The notes beneath the pieces were generated by a model. It saw only the letters and a program-made list of their open reading frames with translations. It made no database searches and was not told the origin of the DNA. Positions 7,848 to 15,721 of a stretch of DNA of 64,000 nt are shown piece after piece. The stretch spans positions 44,087 to 108,086 of the forward strand of contig LZME01000116.1 in the NCBI GenBank assembly GCA_001673575.1, given 5' to 3'. The position numbers and the translations under genes were made by a program. This DNA is from Mycolicibacter heraklionensis (GTDB lineage Bacteria; Actinomycetota; Actinomycetes; Mycobacteriales; Mycobacteriaceae). Positions within the stretch are counted from its first letter, which is position 1. Each line of letters starts with the position of its first letter.

Positions 7848-9200
7848 TCAGAACATAAGTTGAGCTATGGCGTAGATCGCCAGGCCGGCCAGCGAGCCGA
7901 CCACCGTGCCGTTGATCCGGATGAACTGCAAATCACGCCCGACGTGCAGTTCGATGCGCCGACTCGCCTCGGCGGCATCCCAGCGCTCGATGGTCTCGGT
8001 GATGATCGCGGTGATCTCCACCCCGTAATGGCCCACCAGATGCTGGGCGGCCCGCACAATCCAGTTGTCGACCTTGTCGCGCAGTTCGGCCTTGTCGCGC
8101 AACGATTCTCCGACCTGGACCACGGTCGCGGCCACCCGCGTGCGCAGCGCGCTGGACGGGTCGTCGACACCTTCGAGCACCAGTCGCTTGAGCGTCCGCC
8201 AGGCCGTCGCCGCGGCGTTGGCGACTTCCTCTCGGGCCATCAGCTGCTCTTTGACCGCATCGGCCTTCGCGATGGTCGCCTGGTCGTGCTGCAGATCGTC
8301 GGCGAATTCGAACAGGAATCGGGTCGCGCTGCGCCGCAGTTCGTGATCGGGATTACGCCGCACCTTGTCGGTGAAATCCATCAGTTCACGGTGGATGCGG
8401 TCGCCCACGAGGTGGTCGACGAATCGCGGCGACCAGGTCGGCGAGTCACGCTCCACTACTCGCTGGATGACTTCGCCGGCATTGAGCGACCACTGGAAGG
8501 CCCGGTCGGCCAGCAGCTGGATCAGCGCCTCCTGCCGGTTCTCCGCTAGCAGCGAACCCAGCACCCGGCCGACCGGCGGACCCCAGTGCGGCTCGGCGAT
8601 GCGTTGCACGATCATCCGGTCGATCACGTCCTGGACGTCGTCGTCGCGCAGCATCTCGATCAGGACCCGCAGCACGGTCGCGGTCTCGGCGGCCACCCGT
8701 TCGGCGTGCGTCGGCTCCGACAGCCATTTACCCACTCGTCCGGCGATCTGGGCGTCGCGCAGCTTGGTCTCGATCACCGGAGGCGACAGAAAGTTCTCCC
8801 GCACGAAGGTGCCCAGCCCCTCCCCGAGCTGATCCTTCTTGCGCTTGATGATCGCGGTATGCGGGATGGGAATGCCCAGCGGGTGCTTGAACAGTGCGGT
8901 GACCGCGAACCAGTCCGCCAGCGCACCGACCATGCCGGCCTCGGCCGCGGCGCCGACGTAGCCCACCCAGACCGGAGCGGTGCCGTCAGCCTGCGCCCAT
9001 CGGCACAACAGGAAGACCACCGTCGCGCCAAGCAGGAAACTCAGCGCCACCACTTTCATCCGGCGCAGATCACGCAATCGAACCGCGTCCGCGTCCGGAT
9101 CGGCGCCCGCGAACGACTCCGCCAACGACTGCACGGTTTGCGCGGCACCCGGCCAACTCGACGGGTTCTCTGGATGCACCACCCCACCATCATCCGCCAT
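7848..9200 (-). CDS. DUF445 family membrane protein (Rv0473-like)
   Basis: This 450-residue protein of unknown function belongs to a family of membrane-associated helical proteins. A hydrophobic segment at about residues 52-72 (KVVALSFLLGATVVFLLCRW) is followed by AEAGMVGALADWFAVTALFKHPLGIPIPHTAII, the signature stretch of DUF445. A long helical region with many charged residues comes next, and a second membrane segment lies at the extreme C-terminus (GTVVGSLAGLAIYAIAQLMF). The ATG at 9200 is chosen because the reading frame further upstream runs through a repeat and low-quality sequence. It is divergent from the TetR gene at 9370, with a palindromic operator and a dispersed repeat between them. 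Confidence 0.86.
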   Translation of the reverse strand: MADDGGVVHPENPSSWPGAAQTVQSLAESFAGADPDADAVRLRDLRRMKVVALSFLLGATVVFLLCRWAQADGTAPVWVGYVGAAAEAGMVGALADWFAVTALFKHPLGIPIPHTAIIKRKKDQLGEGLGTFVRENFLSPPVIETKLRDAQIAGRVGKWLSEPTHAERVAAETATVLRVLIEMLRDDDVQDVIDRMIVQRIAEPHWGPPVGRVLGSLLAENRQEALIQLLADRAFQWSLNAGEVIQRVVERDSPTWSPRFVDHLVGDRIHRELMDFTDKVRRNPDHELRRSATRFLFEFADDLQHDQATIAKADAVKEQLMAREEVANAAATAWRTLKRLVLEGVDDPSSALRTRVAATVVQVGESLRDKAELRDKVDNWIVRAAQHLVGHYGVEITAIITETIERWDAAEASRRIELHVGRDLQFIRINGTVVGSLAGLAIYAIAQLMF

Positions 9201-9220
9201 CCGCGCGGCGGGGTATATGC

Positions 9221-9238
9221 GGCAGTTCCGGCTTCGCC
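9221..9238 (+). repeat. Partial copy of the 47-bp dispersed repeat
   Basis: GGCAGTTCCGGCTTCGCC matches the first 18 bases of the 47-bp repeat described at 59644, with two differences. It lies just before a full diverged copy at 9244-9290. It is probably a truncated unit. Confidence 0.45.
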
Positions 9239-9243
9239 TATGC

Positions 9244-9290
9244 GGCGGTTTCAGCGTCGGCTCGCCTCCGGTGCGCCTCGCTAAACCACC
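9244..9290 (+). repeat. 47-bp dispersed repeat, diverged copy
   Basis: This unit begins GGCGGTT and ends CTCGCTAAACCACC. It has the same length as the copies at 59644 and 59701 and agrees with them at most positions, including the block CTCGCTAAACC. It lies in the non-coding gap between two divergent genes, directly beside the palindrome at 9289-9305. Confidence 0.65.
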
Positions 9291-9305
9291 GGTAACTGTT
9301 ACCGG
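9289..9305. promoter_or_regulatory. Perfect 17-bp palindrome, probable TetR operator
   Basis: CCGGTAACTGTTACCGG is perfectly symmetrical around a central T. It lies about 65 bases before the TetR start (9370) and about 89 bases before the DUF445 start (9200). Symmetry, length and position between a TetR gene and its divergent neighbour are typical for autoregulation by a TetR repressor. Binding is inferred. Confidence 0.6.
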
Positions 9306-9369
9306 ACCACAAAGTTTGCTGGACCAGCCCGTATTATCTATTGCGTCTAGGGAATGGGAATCCGCGATA

Positions 9370-10092
9370 GTGGCAGAACAGCTCAAGGCCGGCACCGCCA
9401 AGACCGACGGTCGCAAACGGCGTTGGCACCAGCACAAGGTCGATCGCCGCAACGACCTCATCGACGGGACGATCGAGGCGATCCGGCGCCGCGGCCGCTA
9501 TGTGAGCATGGACGAGATCGCCGCAGAGATCGGCGTGTCCAAGACGGTCTTGTACCGGTATTTCGTCGACAAGAACGACCTCACCACCGCGGTGATGATG
9601 CGCTTCGCGCAGACCACCCTGATTCCGAATATGGCGGCGGCGTTGTCGGCGAACCTGGACGGGTTCGATCTGGTTCGCGAGATCATCCGGGTCTATGTGC
9701 AGACCGTGGCCAACGAACCCGAGCCGTACCGGTTCGTGATGGCCAACAGCTCGGCCAGCAAGAGCAAGGTGATCGCGGACTCCGAGCGCATCATCGCCCG
9801 GATGCTCGCGGTGATGCTGCGCCGCCGGATGAAGTCGGTCGGCATGGACACCCACGGGGTCGAGCCGTGGGCCTACATGATCGTCGGCGGGGTGCAGTTG
9901 GCCACCCACTCGTGGCTGCTGGATCCCCGGATGAGCGCCGACGATCTGATCGACTACCTGACGATGCTGAGCTGGAATGCGCTGTGCGGCATCGTCGAGG
10001 TGGGGGGATCGTTGGAGAAGTTCAATGCCGGCCCGCATCCCTCGCCGGTGCTGCCGTGGCGACGAGCGGCCAGCGCACAACCCGCCCGGTGA
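9370..10092 (+). CDS. TetR-family transcriptional regulator (Rv0472c-like)
   Basis: This 240-residue DNA-binding regulator starts from a GTG at 9370. The N-terminus is basic, and the helix-turn-helix occupies about residues 46-66 (SMDEIAAEIGVSKTVLYRYF). The remainder is a helical ligand-binding and dimer domain containing MANSSASKSKVIADSE. The open frame extends much further upstream, but that part is antisense to DUF445 and is not credible. The perfect palindrome at 9289-9305 is the obvious candidate operator, implying control of itself and perhaps of the DUF445 gene. The ligand is unknown. Confidence 0.88.
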   Translation: MAEQLKAGTAKTDGRKRRWHQHKVDRRNDLIDGTIEAIRRRGRYVSMDEIAAEIGVSKTVLYRYFVDKNDLTTAVMMRFAQTTLIPNMAAALSANLDGFDLVREIIRVYVQTVANEPEPYRFVMANSSASKSKVIADSERIIARMLAVMLRRRMKSVGMDTHGVEPWAYMIVGGVQLATHSWLLDPRMSADDLIDYLTMLSWNALCGIVEVGGSLEKFNAGPHPSPVLPWRRAASAQPAR

Positions 10093-10205
10093 CCCGACCC
10101 TGATACCGCCGGGCGGCTTGACCCGCACCGCGTCACCGTTCGACTCACTCGTGGAGGGCGAACCGTGCTGGTTCGCGTTCGGCGTGAGCCCCACGCACCA
10201 GCGGA

Positions 10206-11060
10206 TCAGTAGGTGTAGAAGCCCCGACCGGACTTCTTGCCCAGCTGGCCGGCCTCGACCATGCGCAGCAGCAGCGGCGGCGCGGCGTAGAGCGGCTCCT
10301 TGAACTCCTCGTACATCTTGTCCGCGATCAGCTTCAGCGTGTCCAGGCCCACCAGGTCGGACAGCCGCAGCGGGCCCATCGGGTGCGACAGGCCGGCGAC
10401 GATCGCCTTGTCGATGTCCTCGACGGTGGCAAACCCGGACTCGAGCATGCGAACCGCCGACAGCAGGTAGGGCACCAGCAGGGCGTTCACCACGAAGCCG
10501 GAGCGGTCCGAGCAGCGCACCACCTGCTTGCCCAGCACCGCGCTGGCGAACTGCTCGGTGCGGTCGGCGGCGGCGGGGTCGGTGACCAGCGTGCTGACCA
10601 GTTCGACCAGCGGCAGCACCGGAACCGGGTTGAAGAAGTGCAGGCCCAACACCCGCTGCGGGTTCTGCGTGGCAGCGGCGATCTTCATGATCGGGATGGA
10701 CGAGGTGTTCGACGCGAGCACGGCGTCCGGGTCGGTGATCACCCGGTCCAGCTCGGCGAAGATCTTCGACTTGACCGTGTCGTCTTCGATGACGGCCTCG
10801 ATGACCAGCTGACGGTCCGCCAGCTCGCCGAGGTCGGTGGTGAAGGTCAGGTTGCCGACGGCGTCGTCTCGCTCGCGCTCGGTGATCTTGCCGGCGCTCA
10901 CGCCGCGCTCGAGCGACTTGACGATCCGGTTACGGCCCGCCGTGACCAGTGCGTCGGTGGTCTCGAAGATCTTCACCTCGACGCCGGCACGCGCCGACAC
11001 CTCGGCGATTCCGGCGCCCATCTGCCCGGCTCCGACAACACCTACTCGTTGGATCGACAC
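10206..11060 (-). CDS. fadB2: 3-hydroxybutyryl-CoA / 3-hydroxyacyl-CoA dehydrogenase
   Basis: FadB2 is an NAD(P)-dependent cytoplasmic dehydrogenase that interconverts 3-hydroxyacyl-CoA and 3-ketoacyl-CoA. The 284-residue protein begins with a Rossmann fold (VGVVGAGQMGAGIAEV, residues 6-21). The catalytic His lies in GLHFFNPVPVLPLVE, and the C-terminal dimer domain carries SDRSGFVVNALLVPYL and ends GKKSGRGFYTY. The GTG at 11060 follows a GGGAG Shine-Dalgarno at proper spacing; the frame upstream to 11153 is not coding. It lies downstream of icl1 on the same strand, separated by two strong hairpins, so it may be transcribed independently. Equivalent to Rv0468. Confidence 0.95.
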   Translation of the reverse strand: MSIQRVGVVGAGQMGAGIAEVSARAGVEVKIFETTDALVTAGRNRIVKSLERGVSAGKITERERDDAVGNLTFTTDLGELADRQLVIEAVIEDDTVKSKIFAELDRVITDPDAVLASNTSSIPIMKIAAATQNPQRVLGLHFFNPVPVLPLVELVSTLVTDPAAADRTEQFASAVLGKQVVRCSDRSGFVVNALLVPYLLSAVRMLESGFATVEDIDKAIVAGLSHPMGPLRLSDLVGLDTLKLIADKMYEEFKEPLYAAPPLLLRMVEAGQLGKKSGRGFYTY

Positions 11061-11087
11061 GGTCTCCCTTTCAGTCAACGGCAGCAA

Positions 11088-11120
11088 CAGGCCCCGCCCA
11101 GGCTGGCTGGGCGGGGCCTG
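11088..11120 (-). terminator. 13-bp stem-loop in the fadB2 leader
   Basis: A perfect 13-bp stem (arms 11088-11100 and 11108-11120, CAGGCCCCGCCCA and its complement) closes a 7-base loop. It ends 28 bases before the fadB2 start. There is no U-tract. It could be a second terminator behind icl1, an attenuator, or an RNA stabiliser for fadB2. Confidence 0.55.
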
Positions 11121-11186
11121 CGCTGTCAACTCCCCCGCGGTGCAATCCGACAAGCACCGCGGAAGCCATTCACCGGCGAGCAGACA

Positions 11187-11224
11187 CGAAAGCCCCTAAA
11201 AAGCTCTACGGGAAGGGGCTTTCG
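11187..11224 (-). terminator. Hairpin terminator after icl1
   Basis: A perfect 10-bp stem, CGAAAGCCCC (11187-11196) pairing with GGGGCTTTCG (11215-11224), has an 18-base loop. It lies 31 bases past the icl1 stop on the minus strand. No long U-tract follows, as is common for mycobacterial terminators. Confidence 0.6.
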
Positions 11225-11255
11225 CGACTGCTCGGCGGAAAGTCAGTGGCTCAGC

Positions 11256-12542
11256 TCAGTGGAACTGGCCCTCTTCGGTCGAGCCGGCCAGCGCCGTGGT
11301 CGACGAGGTCGGGTCGACGGTGGTGGCGATCCGGTCGAAGTAGCCGGCACCGACCTCGCGCTGGTGCTTGGTGGCGGTGTAGCCCCGCTCCTCGGCCGCG
11401 AACTCGCGCTCCTGCAGCTCGACGTAGGCGCTCATCTGGTTGCGGGCGTAGCCGTGGGCCAGATCGAACATCGAGTAGTTCAGGGCGTGGAAGCCGGCCA
11501 GGGTGATGAACTGGAACTTGAAGCCCATGGCGCCCAGCTCGTTCTGGAACTTCGCGATGGTCGCGTCGTCCAGGTGCTGCTTCCAGTTGAACGACGGCGA
11601 GCAGTTGTAGGCCAGCATCTGGTCCGGGAACTCAGCCTTGACGCCCTCGGCGAACTTGCGGGCCAGCTCCAGGTCCGGGGTACCGGTCTCCATCCAGATC
11701 AGGTCGGCGTAGGGCGCGTAGGCCTTGGCCCGCGCGATGCACGGCTCCAGACCGTTCTTGGTGTAGTAGAAGCCCTCCGCGGTCCGCTCACCGGTGATGA
11801 ACGGCTGGTCGCGCTCGTCGACATCGGAGGTGATCAGGGTGGCGGCCTCGGCGTCGGTCCGGGCGATCACCACGGTCGGCACGTCGGCGACGTCGGCGGC
11901 CAGCCGGGCCGAGGTCAGGGTGCGGATGTGCTGCTGGGTGGGGATCAGCACCTTGCCGCCCAGGTGGCCACACTTCTTCTCCGAGGCCAGCTGGTCCTCC
12001 CAGTGCGAACCCGCGACACCGGCGGCGATCATCGCCTTCTGCAGCTCGTAGACGTTGAGGGCGCCACCGAAGCCGGCCTCGCCGTCGGCCACGATCGGGG
12101 CCAGCCAGTTGTCCACCGAGGTGTCGCCCTCGACCTTGGCGATCTCGTCGGCGCGCAGCAGCGCGTTGTTGATCCGGCGCACCACCTGCGGCACCGAGTT
12201 GGCCGGGTAGAGGCTCTGGTCGGGGTAGGTGTGGCCGGACAGGTTGGCGTCACCGGCGACCTGCCACCCGGACAGGTAGATGGCCTTCAGGCCGGCCCGA
12301 ACCTGCTGGACGGCCATGTTGCCGGTCAGCGCGCCCAGGGCGTTGATGTAGTCCAGGTCGTGCAGCTGCTCCCACAGCACCTCGGCGCCCCGACGGGCCA
12401 GGGTGTGCTCCTCGACGACGTGGCCCTGGAGCGCGACGACATCCTCGGCGGAGTAGGTGCGGGTGACACCCTTCCAACGCGGGTTGTGGTCCCAGTCGTG
12501 CTGGATCTGCTCGGGGCTCTTCGGCGTGCCAACGGTCGACAT
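11256..12542 (-). CDS. icl1: Isocitrate lyase
   Basis: Icl1 cleaves isocitrate to glyoxylate and succinate in the glyoxylate shunt; in mycobacteria it also serves as methylisocitrate lyase during propionate use. The 428-residue protein has the length of the M. tuberculosis enzyme. The catalytic cysteine is Cys191 in [27 protein letters not shown] and NCSPSFNW mark the substrate and Mg2+ site, and the C-terminus has the helical [19 protein letters not shown] segment. AAAGGAG lies 8 bases before the ATG at 12542. The 300-base upstream region carries a RamB-type site. Equivalent to Rv0467. Confidence 0.97.
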   Translation of the reverse strand: MSTVGTPKSPEQIQHDWDHNPRWKGVTRTYSAEDVVALQGHVVEEHTLARRGAEVLWEQLHDLDYINALGALTGNMAVQQVRAGLKAIYLSGWQVAGDANLSGHTYPDQSLYPANSVPQVVRRINNALLRADEIAKVEGDTSVDNWLAPIVADGEAGFGGALNVYELQKAMIAAGVAGSHWEDQLASEKKCGHLGGKVLIPTQQHIRTLTSARLAADVADVPTVVIARTDAEAATLITSDVDERDQPFITGERTAEGFYYTKNGLEPCIARAKAYAPYADLIWMETGTPDLELARKFAEGVKAEFPDQMLAYNCSPSFNWKQHLDDATIAKFQNELGAMGFKFQFITLAGFHALNYSMFDLAHGYARNQMSAYVELQEREFAAEERGYTATKHQREVGAGYFDRIATTVDPTSSTTALAGSTEEGQFH

Positions 12543-12715
12543 AGGATGCGCTCCTTTGCGTTCTCGATCGGCCGGGGTCGCCGGACCCGAGAATTGCTTC
12601 CCGGCTTTGCTAACACCCCGATCGATTCACTGGTGTGTTAATGCGACCTTGGCACAGGACATCTCCCCAGGTCCAGCCGTTTCCGTTGCCAACTTCAGCC
12701 ATGCATCGCGAACAA

Positions 12716-12727
12716 ATTGCAAAGTTT
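12716..12727 (-). promoter_or_regulatory. Putative RamB binding site upstream of icl1
   Basis: On the minus strand this reads AAACTTTGCAAT, close to the RamB consensus known from Corynebacterium glutamicum (AA/CTTTGCAAA type), whose regulator controls acetate genes including isocitrate lyase. On the plus strand an adjoining AAAGTTTGCGAA gives a second overlapping half. It lies about 175 bases upstream of icl1, with ramB encoded about 1 kb away. Confidence 0.55.
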
Positions 12728-12770
12728 GCGAAGAACCGCAGGGAAACCCCGTCGCGAAATCGACCCAAAA

Positions 12771-12786
12771 GCTACCGACCGGTAAC
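12771..12786. promoter_or_regulatory. Imperfect palindrome between icl1 and the thioesterase gene
   Basis: GCTACCGACCGGTAAC is symmetrical at 12 of 16 positions and includes CCGGTAAC, the same half-site that forms the perfect palindrome at 9289-9305. It could be a second target of the TetR protein encoded at 9370. This is inference from shared half-sites only. Confidence 0.3.
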
Positions 12787-12842
12787 ATATCCACACTGGT
12801 CAGCGCAGGTTTTAGCAGTACGCTCGTACTGACTAGAACGTG

Positions 12843-13667
12843 TTACAGCGGGAAGATCGCGGCGAGGGCTTTGACCTCTTCGCCCACCAGGTATGTGAGC
12901 GTTCTAACAGTGCGATCGACCAGTGCAGGCCCGAACTGATCGGTCGATCCAGCCGGGTGGACGTGGGAGACGATCTCTAGTTTGTCGCCCAGCGCGACCG
13001 CCGCGTCGTGTTCCAGCGTGACCCGCAGCGGCGCGTCGAGCAGCTCGGGGTAACCCGACAGGTAGTCCTCGACCACGCTCCAGTACACCGAGTTGTTCAT
13101 GTGGTCGAACAGGTCGATGTCGGTGAACCGGATCGGGTATTCGTGGATCTCGTCCGCTCCGCTTCTCACGTCACGGTTCCCGCGACCCAGGTAGGCCTTC
13201 CAGCGCAGCCGGTCAACGGTGGTGGTGCGCTTGAGCCCGGCCAGGAAGTCCTCGGACATCCGCGCCGGCCCCTGCGTCTCGCGGTTGATGTTGATCCAGA
13301 ACGCTTCGGATTCGACCAGCCCGCCCTTGCGGCCATCGATGCGAACCCGCATCTCACACCAGCGGTTGGAGGTGCCCGAACACCAACGCCGCATCCGCAG
13401 CATGTCCTGGAACTCGATCGGACGGATCAGGTCCATCATGGTGCGCCGGACGATCCACAGCGGGTGGGTCTCCTGATATCCGCCCTCGCGCAACTGATCC
13501 TGGCCGATGTCCTGGATGTGGCGAGCGGCCGCATCCATCCGAAGGCGGCCCAGGCGGTCGATGTCGGCGACCCGCAGCGGCCACTGCCGGTCGAACACGT
13601 CGGGATGTGGGTCCGGCACCGGCATCAAAACCTTGGCCAGGCCGATCGGCTCCTGCATCTGCTGCAT
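12843..13667 (-). CDS. Acyl-ACP thioesterase-family protein (Rv0466-like)
   Basis: This 274-residue, double hot-dog-fold protein is related to acyl-ACP thioesterases, which release fatty acids from acyl carriers; the true substrate in mycobacteria is not known. The first hot-dog half contains LRMDAAARHIQDIGQDQL and THPLWIVRRTMMDLIRP. SGTSNRWCEMRVRIDGR follows, and the second half has RFTDIDLFDHMNNSVYWSVVEDYL, the hot-dog helix with the usual Asp/His/Asn cluster. No signal peptide. The start at 13667 (MQQMQEP) is uncertain by a few codons. It is divergent from ramB and upstream of icl1 on the same strand. Confidence 0.88.
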   Translation of the reverse strand: MQQMQEPIGLAKVLMPVPDPHPDVFDRQWPLRVADIDRLGRLRMDAAARHIQDIGQDQLREGGYQETHPLWIVRRTMMDLIRPIEFQDMLRMRRWCSGTSNRWCEMRVRIDGRKGGLVESEAFWININRETQGPARMSEDFLAGLKRTTTVDRLRWKAYLGRGNRDVRSGADEIHEYPIRFTDIDLFDHMNNSVYWSVVEDYLSGYPELLDAPLRVTLEHDAAVALGDKLEIVSHVHPAGSTDQFGPALVDRTVRTLTYLVGEEVKALAAIFPL

Positions 13668-13738
13668 CGCTGCTCCCGTGGTCTTTCCCTGAGCGGATCA
13701 TGCCATGCCAACAATGCGAATGCCGCCTTCGCAGCAGG

Positions 13739-13744
13739 TAGGCT
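13739..13744 (+). promoter_or_regulatory. Putative -10 box for leaderless ramB mRNA
   Basis: TAGGCT lies 7 bases before the ramB GTG at 13752, and no Shine-Dalgarno precedes that GTG. The spacing suggests transcription starting at or next to the start codon. Inferred. Confidence 0.4.
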
Positions 13745-13751
13745 CGATGAG

Positions 13752-15179
13752 GTGGCCAAGACGTATGTCGGCGCCCGGGTGCGCCAGCTGCGTAGCGAAC
13801 GCGGGTTCAGCCAGGCTGCGTTGGCCCAGATGCTTGAGATCTCACCGAGCTACCTCAACCAGATCGAGCATGACGTTCGTCCGCTGACCGTCGCGGTTCT
13901 GCTGCGAATCGCCGAGGTCTTCGGTGTGGACGCCAGCTTCTTCGCCTCCCAGGACGACACCCGGTTGGTCGCCGAGCTGCGCGAGGTCGCCATGGACCGC
14001 GACCTCGACATCGACGTGGACCTGGCCGAGGTCGCCGAAATGGTCAGTGCCCACCCGAAATTGGCCCACGCGATGGTCAACCTGCACCGCCGCTACCGCA
14101 TCACCACGGCCCAACTCGCCGCGGCCACCGAGGAGCGCTTCTCCGACGGCAGCGGCACCGGCGCGATCACCATGCCGCATGAAGAGGTCCGGGACTACTT
14201 CTATCAACGCCAGAACTACCTGCACGAACTCGACACCGCCGCAGAAGATCTGGCTACCCGAATGCGCAGGCACCAGGGCGAATTGGCCGTCGAGCTGGCC
14301 AATCGACTCACCGAGGTGCACGGGGTGCACATCAACCGCCGCATTGATCTGGGCGAAACGGTGCTACACCGCTACGACGCGGAAACCCGGACCCTGGACA
14401 TCTCCAACCACCTGTCCTGGGGGCAGCGTGTGTTCAAGATGGCCGCCGAACTGGCCTACTTGGAGTTCGACGATCAGATCTCGGCCATGGTGGAAGAGGG
14501 AAAGTTCACCTCGAAGGATTCCCGCACGCTGGCCCGGCTCGGGCTGGCCAACTACTTCGCGGCGGCGATCGTGTTGCCCTACGGTCAGTTCCACGACAGC
14601 GCCGAGACGTTCCGCTATGACATCGAACGGCTGTCGGCTTTCTACCGCGTCAGCTACGAGACCATCGCTCACCGGCTGTCCACCCTTCAGCGGCCGTCGA
14701 TGCGGGGCGTGCCGTTCTCCTTCGTCCGGGTCGACCGGGCCGGCAACATGTCGAAACGACAGTCAGCCACCGGCTTTCATTTCTCCTCCAGCGGCGGTAC
14801 CTGCCCGCTGTGGAACGTCTACGAGTCGTTCGGCAACCCGGGAAAGATCCTGGTGCAGATCGCCGAGATGCCCGACGGCCGCAAGTACATGTGGGTGGCG
14901 CGCACCGTCGAACGCCGCGCTTCCCGCTGGGGCCAGCCGGACAAGACCTTCGCGATCGGGCTCGGTTGCGAACTGCGCCACGCCCACCGGCTGGTCTACT
15001 CCGAAGGCCTGGATCTGGCGTCCGGCCACGACGTCCCGGCCACCCCGATCGGGGTGGGCTGCCGAGTCTGCGACCACGACAACTGCCCGCAGCGAGCCTT
15101 CCCGGCGTTGGGCCGTGACCTGGATCTCAACGAACATCGCAGCACTGTCTCGCCGTATCTGGTAAAGCAACAGCGGTGA
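13752..15179 (+). CDS. ramB: RamB transcriptional regulator of acetate/glyoxylate metabolism
   Basis: RamB is a DNA-binding regulator that in mycobacteria represses icl1 and its own gene. The 475-residue protein starts VAKTYVGARVRQLRS with an XRE-type helix-turn-helix at about residues 10-55 (SQAALAQMLEISPSYLNQIEH). A middle region is related to the IrrE/M78 fold (RVFKMAAELAYLEFDDQI) but lacks a full HExxH. The C-terminal domain has a short cysteine cluster, GCRVCDHDNCPQRAFP, typical of this family and possibly ligand- or metal-binding. The GTG start at 13752 matches homologue length (474 in Rv0465c). Its stop overlaps the next start by 3 bases. Confidence 0.94.
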   Translation: MAKTYVGARVRQLRSERGFSQAALAQMLEISPSYLNQIEHDVRPLTVAVLLRIAEVFGVDASFFASQDDTRLVAELREVAMDRDLDIDVDLAEVAEMVSAHPKLAHAMVNLHRRYRITTAQLAAATEERFSDGSGTGAITMPHEEVRDYFYQRQNYLHELDTAAEDLATRMRRHQGELAVELANRLTEVHGVHINRRIDLGETVLHRYDAETRTLDISNHLSWGQRVFKMAAELAYLEFDDQISAMVEEGKFTSKDSRTLARLGLANYFAAAIVLPYGQFHDSAETFRYDIERLSAFYRVSYETIAHRLSTLQRPSMRGVPFSFVRVDRAGNMSKRQSATGFHFSSSGGTCPLWNVYESFGNPGKILVQIAEMPDGRKYMWVARTVERRASRWGQPDKTFAIGLGCELRHAHRLVYSEGLDLASGHDVPATPIGVGCRVCDHDNCPQRAFPALGRDLDLNEHRSTVSPYLVKQQR

Positions 15180-15715
15180 CTGTTCGTATCCCCGATTCTC
15201 CCGGCCTGCGCGACCTCGGTGTCACGAACTGGCTGGTCTGCAAAGTCGTCGCCTTGCGCCAGCACGTGCCCCGGGCGCACCTGTTCACCACCCTCGGCCA
15301 GCACCGGCGGCTGATGTGGTCCTGGCTGCCGTTCGGCGGGGTGCTCATGCGTGGCGGCAAGCTCTCCAACCGCGACACCGAGTTGGTGATCCTGCGGGTG
15401 GGGCACCTGCGCGACAGCCAGTACGAACTGCAGCACCATCGCCGGATGGCCCGGGCGGTCGGTATCGACGACGCCACCCAGACACTGATCTTCGAAGGCC
15501 CCGGCGCCCACGGGCTCACCGACCGGCAGCGGGTCTTGCTGACCGGCGTCGACGAATTGGTTCAGACCCGCACACTCTCGGATGCCACTTGGGCGCTGCT
15601 GGCCGAACATCTGGATCGGCCCCGGCTGATCGAATTCGTCATGTTGACCAGCCAATACGACGCACTGGCCGCCACCTTGAGCGCACTACGGGTGCCGCTG
15701 GACTTCGATGAGTAG
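15176..15715 (+). CDS. AhpD-like / carboxymuconolactone decarboxylase-family protein (Rv0464c-like)
   Basis: This 179-residue, all-helical protein belongs to the AhpD/CMD superfamily. Recognisable segments are MWSWLPFGGVLMRGGKLSNRDTELVILRVG, the helix leading into YELQHHRRMARAVG, and LTDRQRVLLTGVDEL. The CxxC redox pair of true AhpD is absent, so a peroxidase-reductase role is not supported. It is related to the CMD-like proteins linked to alpha-helical decarboxylase or uncharacterised roles. GTG start at 15176 overlaps the ramB stop (GTGA), so it is translationally coupled to ramB. Equivalent to Rv0464c. Confidence 0.86.
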   Translation: MTVRIPDSPGLRDLGVTNWLVCKVVALRQHVPRAHLFTTLGQHRRLMWSWLPFGGVLMRGGKLSNRDTELVILRVGHLRDSQYELQHHRRMARAVGIDDATQTLIFEGPGAHGLTDRQRVLLTGVDELVQTRTLSDATWALLAEHLDRPRLIEFVMLTSQYDALAATLSALRVPLDFDE

Positions 15716-15721
15716 TCCTGC

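Larger units (their letters stand above)
12543..12842 (-). promoter_or_regulatory. Intergenic regulatory region upstream of icl1
   Basis: This 300-base gap between icl1 and the thioesterase gene has no credible ORF. It holds the icl1 ribosome-binding site, a RamB-type sequence (12716-12727) and an imperfect palindrome (12771-12786). AT-rich patches lie near 12710-12730 and 12783-12810. It is the natural place for carbon-source control of icl1. Confidence 0.6.

Noticed and set aside
10383-12641. A 752-codon open frame on the plus strand across fadB2 and icl1
   Set aside because: It is antisense to two well-conserved enzymes, has a biased shadow composition typical of high-GC DNA, and shows no recognisable motif.
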